Source: Chitinophaga pinensis DSM 2588 (GTDB lineage: Bacteria > Bacteroidota > Bacteroidia > Chitinophagales > Chitinophagaceae). Taken from it: 64,000 nt of DNA. Shown piece after piece: positions 24,228-32,428 of the stretch. The notes beneath the pieces are model-generated. The model was not told the DNA's origin. It saw only the letters and a list, made by a program, of their open reading frames with translations, and made no database searches. Position numbers and translations under genes: made by a program. Numbering within the stretch: the first letter of the stretch is position 1; each line of letters opens with the position of its first letter. The stretch covers positions 6,256,001 to 6,320,000 of the forward strand of contig NC_013132.1 in NCBI RefSeq assembly GCF_000024005.1, read 5' to 3'.

Positions 24228-24937
24228 ACATTAGTAATTATCCATTGGTAACGGAAAGCCCATTTCCATTTGAGTGTATATTGATTGAAATTAAGTTTTT
24301 GTGACAGTTGTTCAATTTCTTTTCTTTTAAATCCCCTGAGTATGGAAATGAGGCCATCACTCTTTGCCATATTACCCAATCCGGCGATCCGGCTGAATAC
24401 CTGGAACAAACGGTAAGCTACAGCACTTCTCTGAAGGTCGTTGATCACGATGCCTAAGGCTGCATTCCTTCTGAAGAGTGACATCAGTTTCAGGATCTGT
24501 TTTTCCTCAAAATGATGGAGCGTAAGCGTACATAAAGCGATGTCATACTGCATATTCCGGAACCCGTCCTGCATAATATCCATGCAATAGTAAGTGATTT
24601 CCGGATATTCTGCGGATAGTTCCCCCGCATAATCTACAGTGAACCGGTTAGCGTCAACACCTAGTAACCTTACCCGCCATTTACATTTACGGGCCAGTTT
24701 TGCCACTGACCGGAGCATATCCCCATTACCACAGCCGATATCGGCAATGGTGATCATTTTACCTTTAGGTACATGTTCCATCAATGCGCAGACGCCGTCC
24801 AGTGTAATCCTGTTCCCTCCCAATAACCTGTTGATATAAGCGATCTGGTCAAGGGTTTTTCGCAGCGTTTCTCCTTCCATATAGAAATCGTCCATTATTT
24901 CGGGAGCAAGGGTCCGCTGCTCTGTATTGACAAACAT
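24224..24937 (-). CDS. SAM-dependent methyltransferase of the PKS operon
   Basis: A 237-residue class I methyltransferase. Motif I is TIADIGCGNGDMLR (about residues 63-76), with the acidic residue in LLGVDANR, and LCTLTLHHF as motif II. Helical N-terminal part (DFYMEGETLRKTLDQIAYIN) and basic C-terminal part may form the substrate lid. In Streptomyces the alkylresorcinol operon srsABC pairs a T3PKS with a methyltransferase and a flavin hydroxylase, the same trio as here. It should methylate the ring product, at O or C. It is 6 bp after the FAD gene and overlaps the T3PKS gene by 4 bp. Confidence 0.9.
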   Translation of the reverse strand: MFVNTEQRTLAPEIMDDFYMEGETLRKTLDQIAYINRLLGGNRITLDGVCALMEHVPKGKMITIADIGCGNGDMLRSVAKLARKCKWRVRLLGVDANRFTVDYAGELSAEYPEITYYCMDIMQDGFRNMQYDIALCTLTLHHFEEKQILKLMSLFRRNAALGIVINDLQRSAVAYRLFQVFSRIAGLGNMAKSDGLISILRGFKRKEIEQLSQKLNFNQYTLKWKWAFRYQWIITNV

Positions 24938-24943
24938 GTGTAA

Positions 24944-26068
24944 CTAGTTGTTTAAAGGTTTTCCATGTGTTTGCCGGATAATCACCGGTAATAAGCCGGG
25001 AAATAGCATCAATCCCCTCATAGCTGCCGCCCCTAGTTGCTGTTTCCTGAATATGGCCGATAATAGTCTGCCAGCTGCCATTCTTTTCCCGAATGCCACA
25101 TGCCATGTGCTGTTATACCCTCTTTCCAGTTCTTCCCTTGAAGAGACATTCCCGGAAAAGAAAGACAATAATTGTTCCGAAGCGATCTTGGCACTATGAA
25201 TGGCCATTGCCATACCGTTCCCGCAGAGCGGGTGAATAAGTCCGGCGGTATCGCCCGTCATAAGAATATGCCGGTCTACCTTCCGTTTCTCTGCAAATGA
25301 GACCTGACTGATGCTCAGCGGTCGTTCAAAAAGCGGTGTACTGCTTTCAAAAACGGCTTTTAAATGCGGATTCCGGTATAATACTTCCTCCCGGTGCGCA
25401 TCGATATTTTTATACTTTTTAAAAGTATCATAACTAACCAGGTAGCAGATATTGATGATATTATTCTCCACTTTGGAGACGCCACAATACCCGCCCATAA
25501 AATTGTGCAATGCCACCAGTCCGTCGGGAAAACTGCCTTCATAATGGCTTTTAACCGCCAGCCAGGGAGACTTCTGTACAGCGAAGTCCCTTTCCAGCTG
25601 CTGATCCAGGGCAGACCTTTTACCATAGGCGCCGATGACAAAACGGGCACTCAACACACTGCCGGCTCCCGTATTCACCTGGAAAGCGTCGTGCGCAAAG
25701 ACAATGTCATTGACCGTATCTTCCAGTATCGTCCCACCAGCTGCCAATACCTTTTGCAGCAGGAAATGATCCAGGGCATAGCGGCTGATACCAAAACCGC
25801 CCAGGGGAAGCACAGATTCCACACTTTTACCGGAAACGGTTGATATACTAACCCTTTCAATACGGGCAGGCTGCAAAACGCCAGGATCGGCATCCAGCCA
25901 TTGCAGGTAAGGCAGTACTTCGTTGGAGATATACTCTCCGCAAACCTTATGTTTCGGAAAGGCGTTTTTTTCAATGACAGTAACGCGCAACCCTGCACGC
26001 AACAGGTGCAAAGCACTGGTTAATCCGGCCAGCCCGCCTCCCACAATGATGATATCATTTACCGGCAT
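24944..26068 (-). CDS. FAD-dependent oxidoreductase of the PKS operon
   Basis: A 374-residue flavoprotein of the geranylgeranyl-reductase/PHBH-like superfamily. The dinucleotide motif IIVGGGLAGLTSALHLL is at residues 6-22, KHKVCGEYIS follows as in FixC/GGR proteins, and the second FAD motif GDTAGLIHPLCGNGMAMA is at about 280-297. It could hydroxylate the aromatic ring (forming quinols) or reduce a double bond. It is the first gene of the operon, with 135 bp of upstream region shared with the divergent bestrophin gene. The C-terminal segment LMLFPGLLPVIIRQ is hydrophobic. Confidence 0.9.
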   Translation of the reverse strand: MPVNDIIIVGGGLAGLTSALHLLRAGLRVTVIEKNAFPKHKVCGEYISNEVLPYLQWLDADPGVLQPARIERVSISTVSGKSVESVLPLGGFGISRYALDHFLLQKVLAAGGTILEDTVNDIVFAHDAFQVNTGAGSVLSARFVIGAYGKRSALDQQLERDFAVQKSPWLAVKSHYEGSFPDGLVALHNFMGGYCGVSKVENNIINICYLVSYDTFKKYKNIDAHREEVLYRNPHLKAVFESSTPLFERPLSISQVSFAEKRKVDRHILMTGDTAGLIHPLCGNGMAMAIHSAKIASEQLLSFFSGNVSSREELERGYNSTWHVAFGKRMAAGRLLSAIFRKQQLGAAAMRGLMLFPGLLPVIIRQTHGKPLNN

Positions 26069-26179
26069 TGGACTTAACTAATTGATTTTAAACTTCCGAA
26101 CATCAGACGACAAACTATATGTTGCAACAAGTGTACGTCAAATTCCTGAAATGACGAACCCGGAATACTACCGAATCCA

Positions 26180-26187
26180 TAATTTTG
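26180..26187 (+). promoter_or_regulatory. -7 box of the bestrophin gene
   Basis: TAATTTTG matches TAnnTTTG and is 16 bp before the ATG at 26204. The shared 135-bp region must also hold the promoter of the PKS operon on the other strand, for which I found no clear match. Confidence 0.55.
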
Positions 26188-26203
26188 TGCCCAAATCCGT
26201 CCC

Positions 26204-27121
26204 ATGATTATCAGAAAGAAAGAGAACTGGTTCAAGATGCTGTTCGTAATGAAAGGTTCTGTGCTGCCACGGGTATTTCCCCGCCTCCTGTTATTGCTTG
26301 TACTATCTTTTTTGGTAGTATATGCACGGGGCTCCTTCTTTCATATGAAAATACAACTGAACCCCGCCCCTTTCACCCTCTTCGGCATAGCGCTGGCACT
26401 TTTTCTTGGATTCAGGAATAATGCCAGTTATGACCGCTTCTGGGAAGGCAGGAAATTATGGGGCGCACTGCTTAACGATACACGTTCCCTCGCCAGACAG
26501 GCACTGACCCTGGGCGTTTATCCAAAAGATGCGGCCGAACCCAAGGCCTTCATCCAATTCCTGATTGCCTTTACATATAGCCTGAAACATCAGTTACGCC
26601 GGACAGACGCAAGCGCTGATCTCGACAGACTATTACCTGCTTCCCTGGCAAATAACATCAAAAACGTACATTATAAGCCCATCATGCTGATGAAAGAAAT
26701 GGGCGAATGGGTACAGAGGGCTAAACAGGATGAAAAGATTGATTCCATACAGCAGGCCGCATTTGATGAAAACCTGAATAAACTCTCAGACATCGTCGGT
26801 GGTTGTGAGCGACTGGCAGGCACACCCATTCCTTATACTTACAGCGTACTCTTACATCGTACCGTCTATATATACTGTCTGCTATTACCTTTTGGTTTTG
26901 TGGACAGCCTCGGCTGGATGACTCCCATTATCGTCACCTTTATCGCTTATACTTTCGTAGCGCTGGAAGCTATTGCCGATGAACTGGAAGAACCCTTCGG
27001 CCTGGCCCCGAACGACCTGGCACTGGATGCTATGAGCAGGATGATAGAAAATACCTTACTGGAAATGACCGGTAAACCAGTTGTACCTGATGCAGCGCCC
27101 ACTGACTATTACATTAGCTGA
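26204..27121 (+). CDS. Bestrophin family membrane channel
   Basis: A 305-residue bestrophin/UPF0187 protein. Helices at residues about 25-45 (RLLLLLVLSFLVVYAR) and in FTLFGIALALFLGFRNNASYDRFWEGRKLWG carry the bestrophin signature with the ARN-like loop; the middle is cytoplasmic, and VYIYCLLLPFGFVDSLGW is the other membrane part, followed by EELEEPFG. It probably makes pentameric chloride or cation channels. It is divergent from the PKS operon and convergent with the Mn catalase gene. I see no direct functional connection to either. Confidence 0.92.
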   Translation: MIIRKKENWFKMLFVMKGSVLPRVFPRLLLLLVLSFLVVYARGSFFHMKIQLNPAPFTLFGIALALFLGFRNNASYDRFWEGRKLWGALLNDTRSLARQALTLGVYPKDAAEPKAFIQFLIAFTYSLKHQLRRTDASADLDRLLPASLANNIKNVHYKPIMLMKEMGEWVQRAKQDEKIDSIQQAAFDENLNKLSDIVGGCERLAGTPIPYTYSVLLHRTVYIYCLLLPFGFVDSLGWMTPIIVTFIAYTFVALEAIADELEEPFGLAPNDLALDAMSRMIENTLLEMTGKPVVPDAAPTDYYIS

Positions 27122-27139
27122 CCTAGCCACAAACAAAGA

Positions 27140-27161
27140 GGGGCCGGCTTTCACCGACCCC
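27140..27161 (-). terminator. Probable terminator of the Mn catalase gene
   Basis: GGGGTCGG (minus strand) pairs with CCGGCCCC with one mismatch and is followed by CTCTTTGTTTG. It is 33 bp after the catalase stop. Confidence 0.5.
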
Positions 27162-27193
27162 ATTCCACCCTTATCTGATAAAACCATAAACAC

Positions 27194-28126
27194 TTATTTA
27201 TAGTTGCTCCACTGGGCTTCTCCCGGTTGAGCAGTGGCATTTACTTCCGTACTTCGGAGTTCACTGAGTTGCTGATCGAGCGCATTTACATCCTTCAATG
27301 TGCGGTTAGTACCTTCCGGCTGAATGCCTGTCATGCCCTGCGTCTCCCGTACATAAGCAACAGGGTTGTCAATATACTGCCATTCTTCACCCAGCTGCGT
27401 GCTGACACCTTCATTCCATGGACCACGTACTTTATTTGTATCCGACATGTTAAAATACTTGTTGCTGTATCGCGGATCTCCCTGCAATACTGCCGGAGGA
27501 AAATTAGGCTGTATGGTATCAAGCGCTGCTTCAAACATCTGGAAGTGTGCAATTTCTCTTGTCATCAGGAAAGTGAGTGTTTCCTTCACATAAGGATCGT
27601 CTGTAAACTTCATCAGATATTCATAAGTAATTTTAGCTCTTGACTCTGCTGCCATATCGGAACGCAGGTCAACTGTAAGATCATTGTTCGCATTTATGTA
27701 TGCACCTGTCCATGGTACTCCCTGACAATTTGTAAGCATTGGACCGCCACCACTATGTACCAGAAACTCGGGATGCATCATCGCCTGATGAATATACTCT
27801 TCTTTTCTTGCAGTGCCCTGCATCGTCTCCATGATCTCTGAGTTATCTGCCGCATTTTTTAATTCCCCGTTTACCCCTTGTAACAGTAACTGTATGGTAG
27901 CGCCTACTATCTCCAGGTGACTGAATTCTTCCGTAGCAATATCCATTAACATGTCATATTTATCGGGATATGGTTTTCTTGCGCCAAAAGCCTGAACAAA
28001 GTATTGCATGGCTGCTTTCAGTTCACCGTTGGCGCCACCAAACTGTTCCAGTAATAAGGCTGCAAAACGAGGATCAGGTGCCGATACACGCACATTAAAC
28101 TGTAAATCTTTTACGTGATGAAACAT
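27194..28126 (-). CDS. Manganese catalase
   Basis: A 310-residue ferritin-like dinuclear Mn catalase. Visible ligand segments are FGGANGELKAAMQYFVQ, MDIATEEFSHLEIVGA (E-x-x-H, about residues 67-82), and FLMTREIAHFQMFEAAL (E-x-x-H, about 186-202). The central EYIHQAMMHPEF is family typical. It decomposes hydrogen peroxide. It ends towards the bestrophin gene. A TGG-N10-G element (TGGCATACTTATAG on the minus strand, 28178-28191) lies 52 bp upstream, a weak sigma-54-like match. Confidence 0.94.
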   Translation of the reverse strand: MFHHVKDLQFNVRVSAPDPRFAALLLEQFGGANGELKAAMQYFVQAFGARKPYPDKYDMLMDIATEEFSHLEIVGATIQLLLQGVNGELKNAADNSEIMETMQGTARKEEYIHQAMMHPEFLVHSGGGPMLTNCQGVPWTGAYINANNDLTVDLRSDMAAESRAKITYEYLMKFTDDPYVKETLTFLMTREIAHFQMFEAALDTIQPNFPPAVLQGDPRYSNKYFNMSDTNKVRGPWNEGVSTQLGEEWQYIDNPVAYVRETQGMTGIQPEGTNRTLKDVNALDQQLSELRSTEVNATAQPGEAQWSNYK

Positions 28127-28368
28127 GATGTTGTTCTTTTATGGTAAGTAATAAGTGCAGATGTACTGATGAGAGGACTATAAGTATGCCATGAAATATT
28201 TCCCGTAAGCGTTTCTATGAAAGTGTTTCTCATATTACATACGTGTGTAGACAAGCTTTCTCCTTTATGGGGTAGATAACAATTCTCTTCCTGTATACAC
28301 TAGTGGCGTAATCTTTGAGCCACATATATTGTACAGCCTTATTATTTCACTCCACTAAAAATAATTTT
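28127..28368. other. Divergent intergenic region, Mn catalase/acidic protein
   Basis: This 242-bp region holds the weak sigma-54-like element for the catalase gene (minus strand, 28178-28191) and the element for the acidic protein (28304-28317). I see no other feature. Confidence 0.5.
28304..28317 (+). promoter_or_regulatory. Sigma-54-like element before acidic protein gene (28369)
   Basis: TGGCGTAATCTTTG with the GG and TTG at the -24/-12 spacing, followed by AGCCACAT, which also follows the element before the DUF4142 gene (17121). It lies 52 bp before the ATG. Confidence 0.45.
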
Positions 28369-28644
28369 ATGCAAGCAGTAGAAAATATTCAGCTACCAGG
28401 GGATGAAAAAGATCCATTAAATGCAAACCTGGCAGAAGATCAACAGGAGAATGCCAATGATATCAACCAGGATGGCCTCGAAGCAGATGATGTCAACGAC
28501 GTTGACCGCGATGTAGACCTGGAAGGAGATGAAGAAGAAGACATGGATGATACGCCTGAACTCGATGAAGAAGATCTTGAAGAAAATGATTTATCAGAAG
28601 ACGACGCAGATAAAGTACAGTGGGAATCTCCAAAAAATAGTTAA
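28369..28644 (+). CDS. Very acidic protein (91 aa)
   Basis: A 91-residue protein starting MQAVENIQLPGDEKD, with 37 Asp/Glu (about 41%) and almost no hydrophobic residues; disordered. An in-frame ATG at 28315 would lie in the promoter element and is less likely. It resembles the acidic proteins at 5336 and 42605 in composition and in the TGG-N8-TTTG element upstream. It lies between the Mn catalase and the carbamoyltransferase cluster and ends with a terminator, so it is a separate transcript. Function unknown. Confidence 0.72.
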   Translation: MQAVENIQLPGDEKDPLNANLAEDQQENANDINQDGLEADDVNDVDRDVDLEGDEEEDMDDTPELDEEDLEENDLSEDDADKVQWESPKNS

Positions 28645-28673
28645 CCCGTAGCGTAGCTACGCATGACAGACAG

Positions 28674-28710
28674 GGGCAATGAATGAACATCACCATTCAT
28701 TGCCCTTCTT
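28674..28710 (+). terminator. Terminator of the acidic protein gene
   Basis: GGGCAATGAATG at 28674-28685 pairs perfectly with 28694-28705 across an 8-nt loop and is followed by TTCTT. It argues against a carbamoyltransferase start at 28679. Confidence 0.75.
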
Positions 28711-28744
28711 AATGACCCATCCGAACGACAAAACACATTTCTAT

Positions 28745-30463
28745 ATGTATACTCTTGGAATCAATGCTGCTTTTCATGACTCCGCAGCATGTCTGGTAAA
28801 AGATGGCCAGCTGATCGCAGCGGCAGAAGATGAACGCTTTACGCATGTCAAACATGGAAAAAGACCCATTCCTTTTTCAGCTTATGAGCTTCCTTATCAT
28901 GCGATAGACTATTGTTTAAAAACGGCGAACATTCATCTCAGCGATGTTGATCACATATCTTATTCTTTCGATCCGTTTATTCTGCTTCCTGAAGAGGACG
29001 CAGCAAAAAGTCTGATCGATATACCATTGAGACAACCTTCGCAATTTGTACCGGAAAAATGGGTCTCTCCATGGGATCCGTTATTTCTCTCTGCCATTAT
29101 CAATGCACCCGGCCAACTGACGGACGGCTATCCGCATCATTTACAGCAACGCTTCCGTGGCGCCAGATTTAACGATGATCAATGGCACTTTGTAGAACAT
29201 CATTTATGTCATGCTGCCAGTGCATTTCTGCCTTCACCTTATCATGAAGCCGCTGTGTTGACAATTGATGGGCGTGGTGAAAAAGCTACCACTACGTTCA
29301 GCATGGGTAAAGGAAATGACCTGCAGCGCCTCAGTCAGGTGGATATGCCGCATTCGCTCGGATTATTGTATGAGAAAGTCACAACTCACCTTGGCTTCCT
29401 GCATTCTTCTGATGAATACAAGGTAATGGCGCTGGCATCATACGGTAAACCGGTTTTCGTCAATGCATTCCGTTCAATGATCAATATGCTGGACAATGGA
29501 CAGTATGCTATCCAAGACGAGCGCATGGTTGAATTACTTGGCCCTGCAAGGAAAAAAGGTGATGAGTTCACTGCTCATCACTTTAATATCGCGCATTCAT
29601 TACAGGCTGTGCTGCAGGAATCCGTACTGCAACTGACTGACTGGCTATACAAAGAAACGCAGGCAGATAATCTTTGTTTTGCAGGCGGAGTTGCCTTAAA
29701 TTGTGTATTGAATGCAAAGATCAGAGACGCAGGTATTTTTAAAAATATCTGGGTACAACCCGCATCAGGAGATGCTGGCACAGCGCTCGGTGCTGCTTTA
29801 TGGACCGATGCAAAAGAACGTGGCAGCCAGGAAAAAACCTTCCACATGGATCATGCTTACTGGGGCCCGGAATATGGCGATGACGAGATAAAAGCCTTCC
29901 TCGACTGGACAAAAACACCTTATACAAAACTGGAGAATGTAGCGGAAGAAACAGCCGCACTGTTAGCACAGGATAAAATCATTGGCTGGTATCAGGGACG
30001 TATGGAGTTTGGTCCACGTGCATTAGGCAGCCGTTCAATTCTCGCTTCTCCTATTTCTGCGGATATGCAGGCCAGACTAAATGAGGTGAAAGATCGTGAG
30101 GACTTCCGTCCCGTAGCGCCTGTTGTACTGGAAGACGTCGCTGCTGAGTGGTTTGAAGATGCTCATTTCTCTCCTTTTATGCTGTTCGTATACAATGTAA
30201 AGGAGGATAAAAAAGATAAAATTCCGGCAGTTACACACGTAGACGGTACTGCCCGCATACAAACAATTAACCGGGATCAACATCCGCGTTATTATGATCT
30301 CTTACAGGCTTTTTACAAACAGACAGGCGTACCTGTATTGATCAACACTTCATTTAACACGTTAGGTAAACCCATCGTATGTACACCGCGGGATGCAGTA
30401 GAATGCTTCTGGTCATCCCCTTTTGACGCTCTTGTAATAGGTTCTTTTCTTGTTCAGAAATAA
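28745..30463 (+). CDS. Carbamoyltransferase (NodU/TobZ/CmcH family)
   Basis: The ATG at 28745 gives 572 residues starting MYTLGINAAFHDSAACLV, the classic beginning of the family with the metal- and ATP-binding H-x-x-x-A-x-L segment. Other signatures: DERFTHVKHGKRP, HHLCHAASAFLPSPYHEAAV, GGVALNCVLNAK, GRMEFGPRALGSRSIL, FRPVAPVVLE and LINTSFNTLGKPIV (YrdC-like C-terminal domain). It should transfer carbamoyl from carbamoyl phosphate to a hydroxyl of a sugar. It is 11 bp before a GT2 gene, so the target is probably a heptose-containing surface glycan. Confidence 0.93.
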   Translation: MYTLGINAAFHDSAACLVKDGQLIAAAEDERFTHVKHGKRPIPFSAYELPYHAIDYCLKTANIHLSDVDHISYSFDPFILLPEEDAAKSLIDIPLRQPSQFVPEKWVSPWDPLFLSAIINAPGQLTDGYPHHLQQRFRGARFNDDQWHFVEHHLCHAASAFLPSPYHEAAVLTIDGRGEKATTTFSMGKGNDLQRLSQVDMPHSLGLLYEKVTTHLGFLHSSDEYKVMALASYGKPVFVNAFRSMINMLDNGQYAIQDERMVELLGPARKKGDEFTAHHFNIAHSLQAVLQESVLQLTDWLYKETQADNLCFAGGVALNCVLNAKIRDAGIFKNIWVQPASGDAGTALGAALWTDAKERGSQEKTFHMDHAYWGPEYGDDEIKAFLDWTKTPYTKLENVAEETAALLAQDKIIGWYQGRMEFGPRALGSRSILASPISADMQARLNEVKDREDFRPVAPVVLEDVAAEWFEDAHFSPFMLFVYNVKEDKKDKIPAVTHVDGTARIQTINRDQHPRYYDLLQAFYKQTGVPVLINTSFNTLGKPIVCTPRDAVECFWSSPFDALVIGSFLVQK

Positions 30464-30473
30464 AACTGTCGCT

Positions 30474-31445
30474 ATGGAAAAAAAAGTAAGCGTTGTTATT
30501 CCCTCTTATCAACGCCCCGAATTACTTTCCCGTTGCCTGCAGGCATTAGAGGCACAGGAATTTGATCTCAGTGCAATTGAAGTGATTGTCGTCAGTGACG
30601 GCCCTGATAAATATACCCGTCAGGTAGCCTGTAGCTGGAAATACGCAGGACTGGTCGATGTACGGTACATCGCACTGCCAAATAAAAAAGGTCCGGCAGC
30701 AGCAAGAAATACCGGTTGGAAAGCGAGCGAAGCACCTTTAATCGCATTTACGGACGATGATACGCAACCGGATCCTTTCTGGATACAAAGTATCTGGAAC
30801 GCATGGAAAGGGGAACCCACCATCGTATACACAGGCCGTGTAGTAGTCCCGATAAAAGGACGCCCCACAGATTATGAACTGAATACGGCTCAACTGGAAA
30901 AGGCGGACTTCGTCACCGCCAATTGTGCCTGTACGAGAGAAGCCCTTGAAATAGTCGGCGGCTTCGATGAATTGTTTGAAGCTGCATGGCGGGAAGATAG
31001 CGATCTGGAATTCCGTTTGCTGCAACATCATATTCCGATCTATCACCTGCAACAGGCGATTGTAGTACATCCGGTGCGCAAAGCCGGATGGGGCGTAAGT
31101 ATTAAAGAACAAAAGAAAAATATCTTTAATGCATTACTGTATAAAAAGTTCCCGCAGGAATACAGGAAACGTATTCAGAAACGGCCAGCCTGGAATTACT
31201 ATATGATGATCCTGTTCTTCATATTGGGTGCGGGCTTCCTGCTGGCAGGCGATTATACCACTGCCACCGTTTCGTTTGGTGCATGGTTATTGCTGATAGG
31301 ATTGTTTGCAGGCAGGCGGCTGCGGCATACATCGCATAGCACGTCGCATGTGCTTGAAATGATCATTACATCAGCAGCCATTCCTTTTGCAGCTACCTAT
31401 TGGAGTTTGTACGGGTCATGGCGTTATAAAGTACTTTATCTGTAA
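30474..31445 (+). CDS. Family 2 glycosyltransferase with C-terminal membrane helices
   Basis: The ATG at 30474 gives 323 residues. The GT-A domain starts KVSVVIPSYQRPELLSR, the donor-binding acidic cluster is FTDDDTQPDPFW (about residues 95-106), and GGFDELFEAAWREDSDLEFRL is the GT2 catalytic and acceptor region. Two helices (MMILFFILGAGFLLAG; AWLLLIGLFAG) near residues 240-285 anchor it in the inner membrane. Only 10 bp separate it from the carbamoyltransferase and 2 bp from the GT9 gene, so the three are one operon. Confidence 0.9.
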   Translation: MEKKVSVVIPSYQRPELLSRCLQALEAQEFDLSAIEVIVVSDGPDKYTRQVACSWKYAGLVDVRYIALPNKKGPAAARNTGWKASEAPLIAFTDDDTQPDPFWIQSIWNAWKGEPTIVYTGRVVVPIKGRPTDYELNTAQLEKADFVTANCACTREALEIVGGFDELFEAAWREDSDLEFRLLQHHIPIYHLQQAIVVHPVRKAGWGVSIKEQKKNIFNALLYKKFPQEYRKRIQKRPAWNYYMMILFFILGAGFLLAGDYTTATVSFGAWLLLIGLFAGRRLRHTSHSTSHVLEMIITSAAIPFAATYWSLYGSWRYKVLYL

Positions 31446-31447
31446 AC

Positions 31448-32428
31448 ATGCAAACAGCTATTAAAAAAATTGCCATCTTCCGTGCCTTACAACTGGGAGA
31501 TATGTTATGCAGCGTACCTGCATTCCGTGCCTTACGCAAGGCTTTCCCGGAAGCGCACATTACGCTGCTCGGATTGCCTTGGGCAGCATCGTTCGTAGAA
31601 CGGTTTCATCATTACCTTGATGAATTTGTACACTTCCCCGGTTATCCCGGTTTACCGGAACAGCCGGTGGTAGCTGCACAGATTCCTCCTTTCCTGACAG
31701 CAATGCAGGAAAGGCAGTTTGATCTTGTATTACAGATGCAGGGAAACGGGTCTATTGTCAATCCAATGGTTGCATTGTTAGGTGGACGATATACGGCCGG
31801 CTACTGGCGCCGTGAAGACGGTTGTCCGGATGCCGGCCTTTTTCTTGAATATCCGGAACAGGTATCAGAAGTAGAAAGACATCTGCTGCTGATGGAATAC
31901 CTGGATATTCCCCGCCAGGGTACACAACTGGAATTCCCTGTTACTGCAAAAGATATGGCAGACTTTAATCAGCTCTGTCTTCCGCTGGAAGCGCAGGAAT
32001 ATCTCTGTGTACATCCGGGATCCAGAGGTAGCTGGCGGCAGTGGCCACCACATATGTTTGCTTCCATGGCAGATGAATTTGCAGAGAAAGGATGGAAAAT
32101 TGTGCTGACAGGCACAAAAGACGAACGGCCATTAACAGAAGCCGTTGCAGAATTAATGAAACACAAATCTATGAATACTGCAGGCCTCACTACATTGGGT
32201 AGCCTGGGTGTATTGATTAAAAATGCACGGGCTTTATTATCCAACTGTACCGGCGTCTCGCATATGGCCGCTGCATTTGAAACGCCGAGTGTAATCATCA
32301 GTATGGATGGAGAGCCTGGCAGATGGGCGCCATTGAACAAACAACTGCATTATACAATAGACTGGACAACAGCACCTGATTACGATATAGTGCTAAGGCA
32401 GGGTATGAGGCTTCTCGAGACTACCTGA
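31448..32428 (+). CDS. Family 9 glycosyltransferase (heptosyltransferase type) 1
   Basis: A 326-residue GT9 protein. The N-terminal IAIFRALQLGDMLCSVPAFRALRKAFP is the acceptor-side motif, and the C-terminal GT-B domain contains CVHPGSRGSWRQWPP and LTGTKDERPL; CTGVSHMAAAFETPSV is the donor-binding end. Such enzymes add heptose to lipopolysaccharide cores or related glycans. The 3' end overlaps the convergent GT9 gene (32393) by 36 bp. The heptose-making genes hldE and gmhB follow on the opposite strand. Confidence 0.9.
   Translation: MQTAIKKIAIFRALQLGDMLCSVPAFRALRKAFPEAHITLLGLPWAASFVERFHHYLDEFVHFPGYPGLPEQPVVAAQIPPFLTAMQERQFDLVLQMQGNGSIVNPMVALLGGRYTAGYWRREDGCPDAGLFLEYPEQVSEVERHLLLMEYLDIPRQGTQLEFPVTAKDMADFNQLCLPLEAQEYLCVHPGSRGSWRQWPPHMFASMADEFAEKGWKIVLTGTKDERPLTEAVAELMKHKSMNTAGLTTLGSLGVLIKNARALLSNCTGVSHMAAAFETPSVIISMDGEPGRWAPLNKQLHYTIDWTTAPDYDIVLRQGMRLLETT

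Noticed and set aside
28679..28744. An upstream in-frame start of the carbamoyltransferase
   Set aside because: It lies inside the terminator hairpin of the acidic gene, and the family begins at MYTLGINAAFHDSA (28745).
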